The translations under genes were made by a program, and so were the position numbers. A DNA stretch of 64,000 bases from Haloarcula sebkhae (GTDB taxonomy: Archaea > Halobacteriota > Halobacteria > Halobacteriales > Haloarculaceae). The stretch's first letter is position 1. Every line of letters begins with the position of its first letter. Positions 7,332 to 15,409 of this stretch are shown piece by piece. The notes below the pieces were generated by a model. That model ran no database searches and was not told the origin of the DNA. It was given only the letters and a program-made list of their open reading frames with translations. The stretch spans positions 1 through 64,000 of the forward strand of contig NZ_BMPD01000003.1 of assembly GCF_014647415.1 (NCBI RefSeq), read 5' to 3'.

Positions 7332-8474
7332 ATGCTCCGAACGTATGTGACAAGAGGTCTGACAATCGGCGGGTTTGTGTTGGTTCTGGCACTCATCGTG
7401 GGTGCACTCGTCGGGCAGCCAGTGCTTTTGAGCTTCGTCGTGTCCGGAAGCATGTCGCCAACGATTCAGGAAGGCGACGGCTTCGTTGCGATTCCGGAGC
7501 AGGTTGCGGGCGACATTGAGCAGGGTGATGTCATCGTATTCCAGTCACAGGAGATTCGTGGTGGGGAGCTGACGACACACCGAGTTGTCGGCGAGACTGA
7601 CCGGGGATACATCACCCGTGGGGATGCGAATCCGTTCACAGACCAGGACGGGGCCGAACCGCCCGTGACTGAAAGCCAGATCGTCGCGGTCGCCTGGCAA
7701 CCTGGTGGACAGGTGGTGACAATCCCGAATTTCGGCACGGCCATCCTCGCCGGCCGCGTCGTCGTCACGAACATTCTAACTGCGGTCACGACGGTCCTTG
7801 GGGTTGAGCAGGCAGCCGAGTCCTGGCAGGCAGGATCAGTGATGCTGGTCTCCGGCGTGATACTGTTTGCAATAAGCATCGGCAGCGGGATCGTGAATAG
7901 GTCCTCGCGTGAACGGGCCCGTTCGCGTGGGCAGGATACCTTCGACCCGCGCTACGCCGCGCTCTTTCTGACTGCAATCATTATTGTGCCAGCCAACATC
8001 GCAATGGTCGCTCCGAGTTCGACCCACCAGATCCCAGCGGGTGAAATCGCAGCTGGGAACAACATCGCCCCCGGTGAACCGGTTGAAGCCACGCTTGTAG
8101 CTAACAACGAAGACGCATTGGTGACTATGCTCGTCGTGTTTAACGGGTCTGGTCGGACGACTATCGAGAACCGGTGGCTCGATGTGCCGGGTGGCGAAAC
8201 GGACTCAACAGCGCTGTATGTACCTGCACCGCCACGAGGCGAACAGAAGGTTGTGACCGTCTCCGAGTACCGTTATATCGTTTTGCTGCCCCCTTCGGTC
8301 ATTATCGCAATGCATGACATCCACCCATTGGTAGCATTAGGTGTGATTAATGCGGCGCTCACTGTTGCTGTGCTAGCATTCATTATTGGGTTGCTTGGGA
8401 CAAGCAAACGACGTGTCCGCGACACTGACCGGGATATCCCGCTGTATTTGCGATTAAAGCGTAAATTGTTGTGA
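7332..8474 (+). CDS. SipW-like archaeal signal peptidase (S26B) with C-terminal membrane extension
   Basis: The protein has 380 residues. It removes signal peptides at the outer face of the membrane. After one transmembrane helix (about 9-36), box B reads SGSMSPTIQEGD with the nucleophile Ser40. His83 lies in TTHRVVG, where bacterial enzymes have Lys, and the aspartates are in ITRGDAN (Asp98) and TDQDG, so this is the Ser-His-Asp ER/archaeal type. A further transmembrane helix follows near 175-195. Residues 210-350 form an extra segment with two more membrane helices and an extracellular beta domain, about 150 residues beyond a plain peptidase. The gene closes the DUF1102/LamG/DUF5305 block and probably processes those precursors. 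Confidence 0.85.
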   Translation: MLRTYVTRGLTIGGFVLVLALIVGALVGQPVLLSFVVSGSMSPTIQEGDGFVAIPEQVAGDIEQGDVIVFQSQEIRGGELTTHRVVGETDRGYITRGDANPFTDQDGAEPPVTESQIVAVAWQPGGQVVTIPNFGTAILAGRVVVTNILTAVTTVLGVEQAAESWQAGSVMLVSGVILFAISIGSGIVNRSSRERARSRGQDTFDPRYAALFLTAIIIVPANIAMVAPSSTHQIPAGEIAAGNNIAPGEPVEATLVANNEDALVTMLVVFNGSGRTTIENRWLDVPGGETDSTALYVPAPPRGEQKVVTVSEYRYIVLLPPSVIIAMHDIHPLVALGVINAALTVAVLAFIIGLLGTSKRRVRDTDRDIPLYLRLKRKLL

Positions 8475-8626
8475 CTAGGAATGGGATTGTTCAACGCAAC
8501 GCAGCGTACTTGACGGCGCATCGTCCAAACACGTCGCAAACGGTAGTCGTGGTAGCTGTCGTTCCTCCGGGAAAATAGACCGCACAACAGGCCAATTTCG
8601 GCCGACAATACCACTGACCGCCTCGA

Positions 8627-9085
8627 TTACTCTCTTTCGACAGGTATCGTGTGGACCTGCCGGAGCGGTTCGATGTGTGTTTTCGCCACCTCGTCCAGCG
8701 GAAAGGTCCCGTGGATATCGGCCGGAACTTGGCCGTGGACGAGACGCCCGAACGGCGCAGCGGCGGTGAGATACACCTGCTCGGCCAACCGAGCGACGGG
8801 GGCCGCGACATCGAGCCCTTCCAGCGCTTCCTTCACGGCCGCTTCGCCGACGTGGACGGACTCACCCTCGATCAGAATGAACGCGAACGGTGGGTCGTCG
8901 AACTGTGCCCGGAGAAACGCCTGAATCGCGTCGGATTCCCAGGGGACAGGCGTGATATCCGTGGCACAGCGGGTGATCGTCTCGGCAGCGCGCCGGAACA
9001 GGTCGGTACTGCCGTCGTAGACGAGAAGCGACTGAGTCACATCCACTGTAGGGGTTTGGACCGTTTGAACGTTGTGTCGTGTCAC
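8627..9085 (-). CDS. DUF393/DCC-like protein without its cysteines
   Basis: The protein has 152 residues. The segment SLLVYDGSTDLFRRAAETI, followed by ITPVPWESDAIQAFL and then PFAFILIEGE, follows the layout of the DUF393 (DCC, thiol-disulfide-like) family. The family's DxxCxxC motif is here DGSTDLF, with no Cys, so redox activity is unlikely. The first codon is GTG. The TATA-like GGCTTATGC at 9089-9097 lies only a few bases upstream, so the true start may be a downstream GTG (9046 or 9040). The gene is divergent from 9120. Function unknown. Confidence 0.5.
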   Translation of the reverse strand: MTRHNVQTVQTPTVDVTQSLLVYDGSTDLFRRAAETITRCATDITPVPWESDAIQAFLRAQFDDPPFAFILIEGESVHVGEAAVKEALEGLDVAAPVARLAEQVYLTAAAPFGRLVHGQVPADIHGTFPLDEVAKTHIEPLRQVHTIPVERE

Positions 9086-9119
9086 AACGGCTTATGCGTC
9101 TGCGCTCCGATGTTTCTGT

Positions 9120-9428
9120 ATGGACGTACGGGACGAACAGACGGCCAGACTCCGCCGGCGACTCGAAACGGCACTGGAAAGCGCGCTTACCGATACTGTG
9201 TCGTGGACGGTCGCTACTGATGGCCCGGTCGTTGCTCGACTACCTGACCGCGAAATCGCGTTTGAACGGGCTGATGGTCCGGACGGCTACCGGTGGACGG
9301 TCGTGTTACGCGCGAATGGGTCGGTCGTGAGCAAGTTCGGGCAGTTCGAGACGATCGACAGCGCTGTCGAGAAGGTTGAGTCGCTTGTCCGGGCTGACGT
9401 TCGGTATACGGTTTGCTGTGACGGCTAG
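9120..9428 (+). CDS. Conserved haloarchaeal hypothetical protein
   Basis: The protein has 102 residues, starting MDVRDEQTARL. The ATG at 9120 is chosen because a TATA-like GGCTTATGC lies about 27 bases upstream, which fits a leaderless transcript, and because the sequence before it is not protein-like. The protein mixes charged helices with a strand-rich middle (YRWTVVLRANGSVVSKFG). No domain recognised. Confidence 0.6.
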   Translation: MDVRDEQTARLRRRLETALESALTDTVSWTVATDGPVVARLPDREIAFERADGPDGYRWTVVLRANGSVVSKFGQFETIDSAVEKVESLVRADVRYTVCCDG

Positions 9429-9540
9429 CTGTCACAGTTCTGAACCCAACCCGTGTGGCTAACTCGGCGGCTCCGTATCAGTCAGCAAACACCGCTTGGA
9501 GGCCAATCTCTATACGAACCCCGCACCAACAGACAGGCGT

Positions 9541-9720
9541 ATGAGTCTGCTCAAGAACAAGCACCTCCTCAACGGGATCGTCTCACTAGTCGTCAGCGTC
9601 GGTATCACTGTCTGGCTGGCCGACGACGAAGATGCGCCGTGGAGCCTGACTGATATGGCTCTGGCCGTCGCTGTTTCGTCGTTCCTGTCCGGCTTTTTCA
9701 CCAGTTACTTCGCTGACTGA
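9541..9720 (+). CDS. Small two-helix membrane protein
   Basis: The protein has 59 residues. MSLLKNKHLLNGIVSLVVSV begins the first transmembrane segment (about 10-26); a charged loop DDEDAPWS separates it from a second (about 38-56). Short two-helix proteins of this type are common in haloarchaea. Function unknown. Confidence 0.55.
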   Translation: MSLLKNKHLLNGIVSLVVSVGITVWLADDEDAPWSLTDMALAVAVSSFLSGFFTSYFAD

Positions 9721-9780
9721 CAGTCAGGCGACCCTGTGAAGCGGGGGAACACCGATACCGCTCCGACCCGTCCTACTCGT

Positions 9781-10113
9781 ATGGATGAACCAGAAGCCGT
9801 CGACGACTGGCCACACCGCCCGTTCTCGCCGGCTGAAGCCAGTGCCCTGCTGGATGACATCGACGGCGCTGTCGCGGTCTGGGTGATGCACTACGACAAC
9901 GACGTTCGGTCGGCTGTCGTTCTCGATGATGCCCCCGAGGACGCAGTCATCGACATCGTCGTCGAGACCGACGCCGCATTCGAGATGTACAGTTACACGA
10001 GCGGCGTGTGGATGGACTACGGCACACAGCGAAAAGACGATCCGGATGCTCCGCCGATGGCAGGGACGCTCGACAGCTACGATGTTCTCGCTGGCGAATC
10101 TGAGACAGCCTGA
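9781..10113 (+). CDS. Conserved haloarchaeal hypothetical protein
   Basis: The protein has 110 residues, is very acidic, and has no membrane segment. The start MDEPEAVDDWPHRPFSP at 9781 is preferred over an upstream in-frame ATG because the intervening sequence is atypical. The body contains alternating strands (AVAVWVMHYDND, AVIDIVVETDAAFEMYSY). No family recognised. Confidence 0.6.
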   Translation: MDEPEAVDDWPHRPFSPAEASALLDDIDGAVAVWVMHYDNDVRSAVVLDDAPEDAVIDIVVETDAAFEMYSYTSGVWMDYGTQRKDDPDAPPMAGTLDSYDVLAGESETA

Positions 10114-10224
10114 CCAGTGTGATGCATCTGCACCGCCGTTGCCGGGGCAAAACGGCCGTGCCACCCGCGTACCGATACACTCGAAAAGTAATCATTAAAC
10201 GGCGCGGCGACTGACCCTCCTGAT

Positions 10225-11091
10225 ATGCAACGACGAGCCGCGGCGGCGTACTTCGCGTTCTTCCTCGTTATCAGTGTTGCTGCGTACGCCTACATCGGCG
10301 TCGCGGAGAGTCAGCGGCCGGCGGTGTCGCTCGACGCTGACGCCGAACTGACCAACGAGAGTGCATTCACTGTCGACGGAACGGAATACACAGCCACGAA
10401 CATCCACATGTCCAGCGGCGGCGGTGGCGGCCACGGCGGCGGTGGCGGCAGTATGGCCGCTGACCTCTCGTGGACGAATGAATCGTCACAGTACACTGCG
10501 ACGTTAGAGCACAACGCTACGACGACCTATCAGAACGACACCTACCGCGTGCACACCGACAGCAACGAGAGTACGGTGACCCTCGAAGAAGAACTCAACG
10601 TCAGTGGGCTCCTCGCCGAGGACTCCTCGGTCAAGAACACGCTAGCGACCCAGAACGGGACTGAGTACGTGGTCTACCGGTCGAACAATACGCAAGTCCC
10701 GCTGAGCGAGTGGCTCCCAGAGCCCGAGACGGTCTCGTTCACCACCGGCGACACCTACCCGTACGCGACCGACAGCGGGACGCAGGAGACCACGATCTCT
10801 GACGTGAGCGACAGTGGCGCGACGCTCGAATGGTTCGCCCCGCGCGAGAACACAATCGAACTTTCAGAGGGGGGAAATATCACGCTGAACGAGCAGCGGT
10901 TCTTCACGCACTTCCCCGACCACCACACCGTCCAGATCGTCCCGATTCAGCAGTACGGTCAGTATCAGGAGACACTCGACCAGCAGGACTACTTCCACGA
11001 GCGAAAGAACGGCATTTGGGGCATCTCGATCCTCTCGGGCATCGCTGCCGTACTGATGCTGGGGATGGCGTATATGCCCGTCCGCGGATAA
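10225..11091 (+). CDS. Membrane-anchored extracellular protein with Gly/His loop
   Basis: The protein has 288 residues. A transmembrane helix (about 7-25) is followed by a long acidic extracellular region rich in NxS/T sequons, and a second transmembrane helix lies near the C-terminus (about 262-284). Residues 68-80 contain a Gly-rich loop SSGGGGGHGGGGGS. The layout suggests a cell-surface loop held by two anchors. No enzymatic motif seen. Confidence 0.65.
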   Translation: MQRRAAAAYFAFFLVISVAAYAYIGVAESQRPAVSLDADAELTNESAFTVDGTEYTATNIHMSSGGGGGHGGGGGSMAADLSWTNESSQYTATLEHNATTTYQNDTYRVHTDSNESTVTLEEELNVSGLLAEDSSVKNTLATQNGTEYVVYRSNNTQVPLSEWLPEPETVSFTTGDTYPYATDSGTQETTISDVSDSGATLEWFAPRENTIELSEGGNITLNEQRFFTHFPDHHTVQIVPIQQYGQYQETLDQQDYFHERKNGIWGISILSGIAAVLMLGMAYMPVRG

Positions 11092-11127
11092 CAACGACGT
11101 CTGTTTTCGGCTTTTTCGGCGACTGAC

Positions 11128-11355
11128 TTACGCGTCGGCTGCCCAGCTGATGTACGCCAGTCCGATACCGATCACACCCATCAGGACCGCCGCGATCATC
11201 TGTATAATCGCCGCGCTCATCGAGGCGTACGTCTGCCACGGCGTGCTGGCAATCGCCGCGAACGTGGCGACGACGAGCAATACACCGACGGTGACACCTA
11301 GTGGGCGCAACGGCTGCGAAAATACGCGCTGAACCGTACCGGTAGTTCCGTCCAT
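11128..11355 (-). CDS. Small two-helix membrane protein
   Basis: The protein has 75 residues. Two hydrophobic helices (about 18-36 and 45-68) follow a short polar N-terminus MDGTTGTVQRVFSQ. It is convergent with the gene ending at 11091. Similar short membrane proteins are frequent in haloarchaea; function unknown. Confidence 0.55.
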   Translation of the reverse strand: MDGTTGTVQRVFSQPLRPLGVTVGVLLVVATFAAIASTPWQTYASMSAAIIQMIAAVLMGVIGIGLAYISWAADA

Positions 11356-11440
11356 ACTGGTGACATTCGCTGTCTCTGTGGTAAATGAACCGGTCTCGGG
11401 CTATGCACTGTCGCGCCGCTTCTTTTGTGCATAGAATAGT

Positions 11441-11467
11441 GGGCCGGGAGAGAGTTGTACCGGAGCC
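11441..11467 (-). repeat. Partial copy of the tRNA-Lys 3' end
   Basis: The first 17 bases, GGGCCGGGAGAGAGTTG, match 11554-11570 inside tRNA-Lys with one mismatch; similarity fades over the next 10 bases. A related inverted fragment, GGTTCAACTCCC, lies at 11501-11512. No cloverleaf can be drawn over the whole stretch. It may be a relic of a tRNA duplication or of element integration at the tRNA end. Confidence 0.4.
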
Positions 11468-11552
11468 AGATATGCTCACTCCGTTGCACGCGACTGGCAG
11501 GGTTCAACTCCCCCACAGCGTTACCACTATTCACTGTCGTTTTGCAGGGAAA

Positions 11553-11626
11553 CGGGCCGGGAGGGAGTTGAACCCCCGACCATCTGGTTAAAAGCCAGAC
11601 GCTCTGCCTAACTGAGCTACCGGCCC
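11553..11626 (-). tRNA. tRNA-Lys (UUU)
   Basis: Read on the minus strand, the acceptor GGGCCGG (from 11626) pairs with CCGGCCC (to 11554). The D-arm reads TAGCTCAGTTAGGCAGAGC. The anticodon stem TCTGG/CCAGA encloses the loop CTTTTAA, giving UUU (plus-strand bases 11590-11592). The T-arm is GGGGGTTCAACTCCC. There is no intron and no encoded CCA. The discriminator is G. Confidence 0.95.
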
Positions 11627-11660
11627 TCGCTATCTGCTCGGGGGAGCGGCGATTAAGGCC

Positions 11661-12338
11661 TTACGGTCCGTCGTCGAAGTACGACTCGATAGCCTCACTG
11701 ATGACTTCCCCGGGGGACACTCCATCGAGTGCGGCCTGCCGGCGGAGCCGACAGTAGGCGTCGCGGTCGAGTTGCGTCCGCAACTCCCCCAGCGAGTACC
11801 CGTTCCTGGCGAGCGCTGCGTCCACGGACGCGCCGTCGTTGACACTGCTGGCAACGGATCGGATCTGGCGGACGGTGAGGTCGTGATCGAGGGCGGCCCA
11901 CGCCAGCAGGAGGCGGGATTCGCCGGAGACTCTGGCGATGTGTTTGGCCGCTGTCGGCGCGATTTCTCCCTTGGCGACGTGAATACGGACGGACCGCGGG
12001 AGATCGTGCACGCGGGACCACTTGCGGATGAACGAGACCGACGCCTCCCCGCCGGCCCGTTCGGCAGCGGCCTTGTAGGACCCTTCACCGCGGACCAGAG
12101 CCGCACACGCGGCCGCGCCGCGCAGGATGAACACGTTATCGTCGGCGCCGGCAGTGTTCTCGGAGAACTTCTCGACCGTTCTGGCTGCGAGCTCGAGGCT
12201 CTCGGGGTCGTCGGGATCGAACTCGATGGCCTCCTCGGGTCGCTGGCCAGTGAGTGCTGGGTCCCCGCGGATAACCGGTTTACCGACCGGTGATTCACGG
12301 TCGGTCGATGGAACGTAATTGTCGGGCCCCTCAGGCAT
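11661..12338 (-). CDS. Conserved haloarchaeal protein with ParB-like helical region
   Basis: The protein has 225 residues and is soluble. The middle (about 75-150) is helical with spacing resembling the helix-turn-helix region of ParB/KorB proteins: SYKAAAERAGGEASVSFIRKW then LPRSVRIHVAKGEI and APTAAKHIARVSG. The C-terminus (LRRQAALDGVSPGEVISEAI) resembles a ribbon-helix-helix-type segment. It probably binds DNA, but this is inferred from pattern only. It is the family I know as DUF7119, with moderate certainty. The gene lies just downstream of tRNA-Lys on the same strand order. Confidence 0.6.
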   Translation of the reverse strand: MPEGPDNYVPSTDRESPVGKPVIRGDPALTGQRPEEAIEFDPDDPESLELAARTVEKFSENTAGADDNVFILRGAAACAALVRGEGSYKAAAERAGGEASVSFIRKWSRVHDLPRSVRIHVAKGEIAPTAAKHIARVSGESRLLLAWAALDHDLTVRQIRSVASSVNDGASVDAALARNGYSLGELRTQLDRDAYCRLRRQAALDGVSPGEVISEAIESYFDDGP

Positions 12339-12466
12339 CGGTACGTGCTTGGGGAGCGCCGCACAAAAGTATCCCGTACAGGGGTGTCATACAGGCTATT
12401 GTAAGTCATTCCGGGATTTCGCCGACCCGGGCCGGCGCAATTAATACGCAGTCACAACAGTCTGTA

Positions 12467-12649
12467 TCAGTCGTCGGAGGCGCTCTCGCGCTCTTCGCTC
12501 ATGTGCTCCCAGATTTCTGTGCAACCGCAGCCGTCCTCGACGTTGTCGAGGTGGTCTGTGGTCGGCTCTTCGCGTTCGGCGTCGTCGTCGTGGGTCTGTT
12601 GTGCCTTCGTCATCGTTTCTGTCACAGCGGCGGCCTGCGTGGCCGCCAC
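12467..12649 (-). CDS. Small acidic CGC-motif protein
   Basis: The protein has up to 60 residues. The frame starts at a GTG (12649) or, more likely, at the internal ATG 12613 (MTKAQQTHDDD). The core VEDGCGCTEIWEHMSEERE is well formed and rich in acidic residues; the CGC pair could bind metal. A TATA-like TTTAAGAT lies near 12680-12690, about 27 bases before an ATG at 12669 that opens only a 15-codon frame. Function unknown. Confidence 0.5.
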   Translation of the reverse strand: MAATQAAAVTETMTKAQQTHDDDAEREEPTTDHLDNVEDGCGCTEIWEHMSEERESASDD

Positions 12650-12699
12650 GTGGTGTCGTACTCCTTCATAATGGCCCCACTATCTTAAACACGGACTCT

Positions 12700-12732
12700 C
12701 CTGTAAGCTTGGCCCGCACTGCGACTTACAGG
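12700..12732. repeat. Small inverted repeat in intergenic region
   Basis: CCTGTAAG (12700-12707) and CTTACAGG (12725-12732) are exact complements with a 17-base loop. They lie in the gap between the small CGC protein and the gene at 12886. No clear role. Confidence 0.35.
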
Positions 12733-12885
12733 CAACATCTGTTTGTATCTCGTACAGAACCCAACAAATAGTGGGCTATTATACTCTGATGCAGTCACCG
12801 CATGACTGCGGTGGATTCGACCCGACCGCGGTGATACTTGCAACCGCCGATGCCCTCAGGTATCTCTGGAATCTAATGAGATGTA

Positions 12886-13227
12886 ATGACGACCGACGTT
12901 CACCAGCTTGACGACGGGGCTTGGATTTCCGTCAACGACTCGCGGGAAGTGAACGTCTCGGACCTGTGGTTGTTGGCTCGAAGCGACTTCTGTGGGTGTG
13001 AGACGACGGATTTCCTCGCTGAGGGGTTCGTGAAAGTGGGGGTTGATTACCCGGATATTCAGGCGCGAATAGCCGGACAGTGTATCGCCTGCGGTGAAAG
13101 CGGCGTTACCGACTGGCTAACCGTCGGGCGCGTCGTAGACCCTAATTCCGGCGAGTTCTACGGTGTTGACCACGAAAGCGTCCATTTTCCGGAGAAGCGG
13201 ACCCGGCTTGCCCACCCTGAGAAATAG
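12886..13227 (+). CDS. Conserved haloarchaeal protein with possible Zn site
   Basis: The protein has 113 residues. Four to five cysteines sit in two clusters, DFCGCETTDF (about 43-52) and GQCIACGESG (about 65-74), suggesting a metal-binding site. The region has no membrane helices. It lies just upstream of the nitrite reductase gene but has a separate promoter between them. Function unknown. Confidence 0.6.
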   Translation: MTTDVHQLDDGAWISVNDSREVNVSDLWLLARSDFCGCETTDFLAEGFVKVGVDYPDIQARIAGQCIACGESGVTDWLTVGRVVDPNSGEFYGVDHESVHFPEKRTRLAHPEK

Positions 13228-13285
13228 GCAACAATTTCTTGTTTCGGGGAGTGGGGGAGACGGTTGACGGCAAAGTGTGTTGTAT

Positions 13286-13300
13286 AAGTCTGTGAGACTT
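13286..13300. promoter_or_regulatory. Palindrome overlapping the nitrite reductase promoter
   Basis: AAGTCT-GTG-AGACTT is a perfect 6-base-arm inverted repeat. It begins inside the TATA-like stretch GTATAAGT (13282-13289) and ends about 20 bases before the ATG at 13320. A protein bound here would block promoter recognition, so it is a plausible operator for nitrogen control. This function is inference. Confidence 0.45.
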
Positions 13301-13319
13301 GTGAGAGAACACACTAGCT

Positions 13320-15083
13320 ATGCCCAGTAAAGTCGAGAAATGGAAGGACGAGGTCTACGGTAACGAGATTCGGGAGCATCTGATGGAGTTCGCAGAAAAG
13401 GGCTGGGACGCCATCCCGGAGGACGAACACGACGCCTGGTTCGAGCGCTTCAAATGGTGGGGGCTGTACCACCAGCGCTCCGGCCAGGAGTCGTATTTCA
13501 TGATGCGTATCGGGACGCCAAACGGCGTCATCAAGCCGGGCCAGCTCGAAGTCATCGGCGAAATCGCGAAGGAGTACGCGACCGGTCCCGTCGACAACCC
13601 CGAGTTCGGTGAGGCCTACTGTGACTGGACGACCCGCCAGTCCATTCAGCTCCACTGGATCAAGCTGGAGGACATCCCGGAAATCTTCGAGAAGCTCGAA
13701 GCCGTCGGTCTGGGAACCCAGCAGGCCTGTGGCGACTCCTGGCGGAACATCGTCGGCTGTCCCGTCGCCGGTAAGGACAAACACGAGCACGTCGACGCCT
13801 GGCCCGTCGCTGAGGATCTCCACGAGACGTTCAAGGGCAACGACGATTACTCGAACCTCCCGCGCAAGTGGAAGGTCGCCATCGCCGGCTGTGACGAGGG
13901 CTGTGGACAGGGCGACATCAACGACCTCGCCTTCGAGCCCGCTGAGAAGGATGGCGAACTCGGATTCAACGTCCGTATCGGCGGGGGTCTCTCTCGCAAG
14001 GAACCGCGCCTCGCCCGTGACATCGACGTGTGGGTCCCGCCGGAGCAGGCCGCTGATGTGGCCCACGGTATGTCTTCGCTCTTCCGTGACTACGGTGACC
14101 GCGAGGACCGCTTCAACGCTCGCATCAAGTTCCTCATGGACGAGTGGGGTCCGGAAAAGATGCGCTCGGTCCTGCAGGAGGAGTACGTCGACTTCGAACT
14201 CCCGACTGCTGGCGAGGACATGCGCGACCAGTACAGCTACAACACCGGGTCCCAGGACGGGCACAACGACCACGTCGGGATCCACGAGCAGAAGGACGGC
14301 AACTACTACATCGGCCTGAACGTGCTGGTCGGCCGCATGGGTGCCGATGACGTGCTGGAACTCGCGGAACTCGCCGACGAGTACGGCTCCGGCGAGGTCC
14401 GACTGACCCAGCGTCAGAACATCATCGTCACCGACGTGCCCGAGGAGAACCTTGACGAGTTCACCAGCGAACCCCTGCTGGAGAACTACTCCCCGGACCC
14501 GTCCCCGTTCATGCGCGGCTCCATCGCCTGCACGGGCACGGAGTACTGCTCGCTCTCGATCGTCGAGACGAAGAACCGCCAGGTGCGGTACGCCCGCTGG
14601 CTCAAGGACAACGTCGAACTGCCCGAGGACCACAAGGACTTCCACATCCACCTCTCGGGCTGTACGGCCTCCTGTGCCCAGCCCCAGATCGCCGACGTGT
14701 CCCTACGCGGGATGAAGACCCGCAAGGACGGCGAACCGGTCGAGGCGCTCGACATCGGCCTCGGCGGCGGCCTCGGCGACGACCCGCGCTTCGCTGACTG
14801 GGTGGAGATGCGCGTCCCGGCCGACGAAGTCCCCGGCGCGATCAAGAACCTCGTCAACAACTTCGAGGACGCCCGTGAGGGCGGCGAGACCTTCCGTGAC
14901 TTCGTCGAGGACCGCGACGAGGAGACGCTGGCCGAGATGGTCGAACCAGAGGAAACGGACTACCACGACCCGTACATGCACAACACGAAGATGACGTGGT
15001 ACCCCTACGCAGAGGACGACGACATGCAGTCCTCGCCCGCGCCGACCGACGGCTCCGGCGAGCCGCTCCCCTCTGACGACTAA
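13320..15083 (+). CDS. Ferredoxin-dependent assimilatory nitrite (or sulfite) reductase
   Basis: The protein has 587 residues. It catalyses six-electron reduction of nitrite to ammonium with siroheme and a [4Fe-4S] cluster. The tandem sulfite/nitrite-reductase ferredoxin-like halves and siroheme domains are present. The cluster ligands are Cys404 and Cys410 (ACTGTEYC) and Cys448 and Cys452 (GCTASC), the C-x5-C/C-x3-C pattern of the family. Other siroheme-contact signatures include WTTRQSIQLHW early and TQRQNIIV in the second half. Haloarchaeal homologues (NasD/NirA) are nitrite reductases; sulfite reductase is the alternative. The C-terminus carries an acidic, Pro/Ser-rich tail. It is a single gene, followed by hairpins. 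Confidence 0.85.
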   Translation: MPSKVEKWKDEVYGNEIREHLMEFAEKGWDAIPEDEHDAWFERFKWWGLYHQRSGQESYFMMRIGTPNGVIKPGQLEVIGEIAKEYATGPVDNPEFGEAYCDWTTRQSIQLHWIKLEDIPEIFEKLEAVGLGTQQACGDSWRNIVGCPVAGKDKHEHVDAWPVAEDLHETFKGNDDYSNLPRKWKVAIAGCDEGCGQGDINDLAFEPAEKDGELGFNVRIGGGLSRKEPRLARDIDVWVPPEQAADVAHGMSSLFRDYGDREDRFNARIKFLMDEWGPEKMRSVLQEEYVDFELPTAGEDMRDQYSYNTGSQDGHNDHVGIHEQKDGNYYIGLNVLVGRMGADDVLELAELADEYGSGEVRLTQRQNIIVTDVPEENLDEFTSEPLLENYSPDPSPFMRGSIACTGTEYCSLSIVETKNRQVRYARWLKDNVELPEDHKDFHIHLSGCTASCAQPQIADVSLRGMKTRKDGEPVEALDIGLGGGLGDDPRFADWVEMRVPADEVPGAIKNLVNNFEDAREGGETFRDFVEDRDEETLAEMVEPEETDYHDPYMHNTKMTWYPYAEDDDMQSSPAPTDGSGEPLPSDD

Positions 15084-15275
15084 GACGTACTGCTGGGCAC
15101 TCTCGGTTCGACTTTGGCGAATCGTGTGGTTGCTCTCTGCTATCTTTCATACGCAGTGTTGGCCGGGAGCGCGCTCCGTCGCGCGACCCGGGGAAAGGCA
15201 GGTCTGCCTGAGAATCAGACATAACTTTAGCTGTCGTTGCTGTTGAGCATACCGCGAGCGAAGCGAGCGGTTTCA

Positions 15276-15298
15276 CGCGAATCGCGTCGCGATTCGCG
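15276..15298. terminator. Perfect hairpin followed by T-run after nitrite reductase
   Basis: CGCGAATCGCG-T-CGCGATTCGCG has perfect 11-base arms and is followed by CTTTTTTCG. It lies 190 bases after the stop codon of the nitrite reductase gene. A GC hairpin plus six T is a plausible transcription terminator. Confidence 0.5.
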
Positions 15299-15313
15299 CT
15301 TTTTTCGCCCACG

Positions 15314-15370
15314 TTTTTTGACCGGGGTTGAGCGCTCGCCAGCGGCGAGCGCGAACCCCCGGTGAAAAAA
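15314..15370. repeat. 57-base inverted repeat before the RNase P RNA gene
   Basis: The arms run TTTTTTGACCGGGGTT...GCGCTCGCC, then loop AGC, then GGCGAGCGC...AACCCCCGGTGAAAAAA, with only a few mismatches or single-base bulges. Flanked by T6 on one side and A6 on the other, it could terminate transcription in both directions and insulate rnpB from nirA. The structure is seen; the function is inferred. Confidence 0.55.
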
Positions 15371-15409
15371 GGTGGTTGGTAAGCCTTATTCGCGGCACTG
15401 GCGTACCTG

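Noticed and set aside
13314..14651. Long minus-strand frame opposite nitrite reductase
   Set aside because: A shadow frame typical of GC-rich DNA; the plus-strand protein has all cluster ligands.
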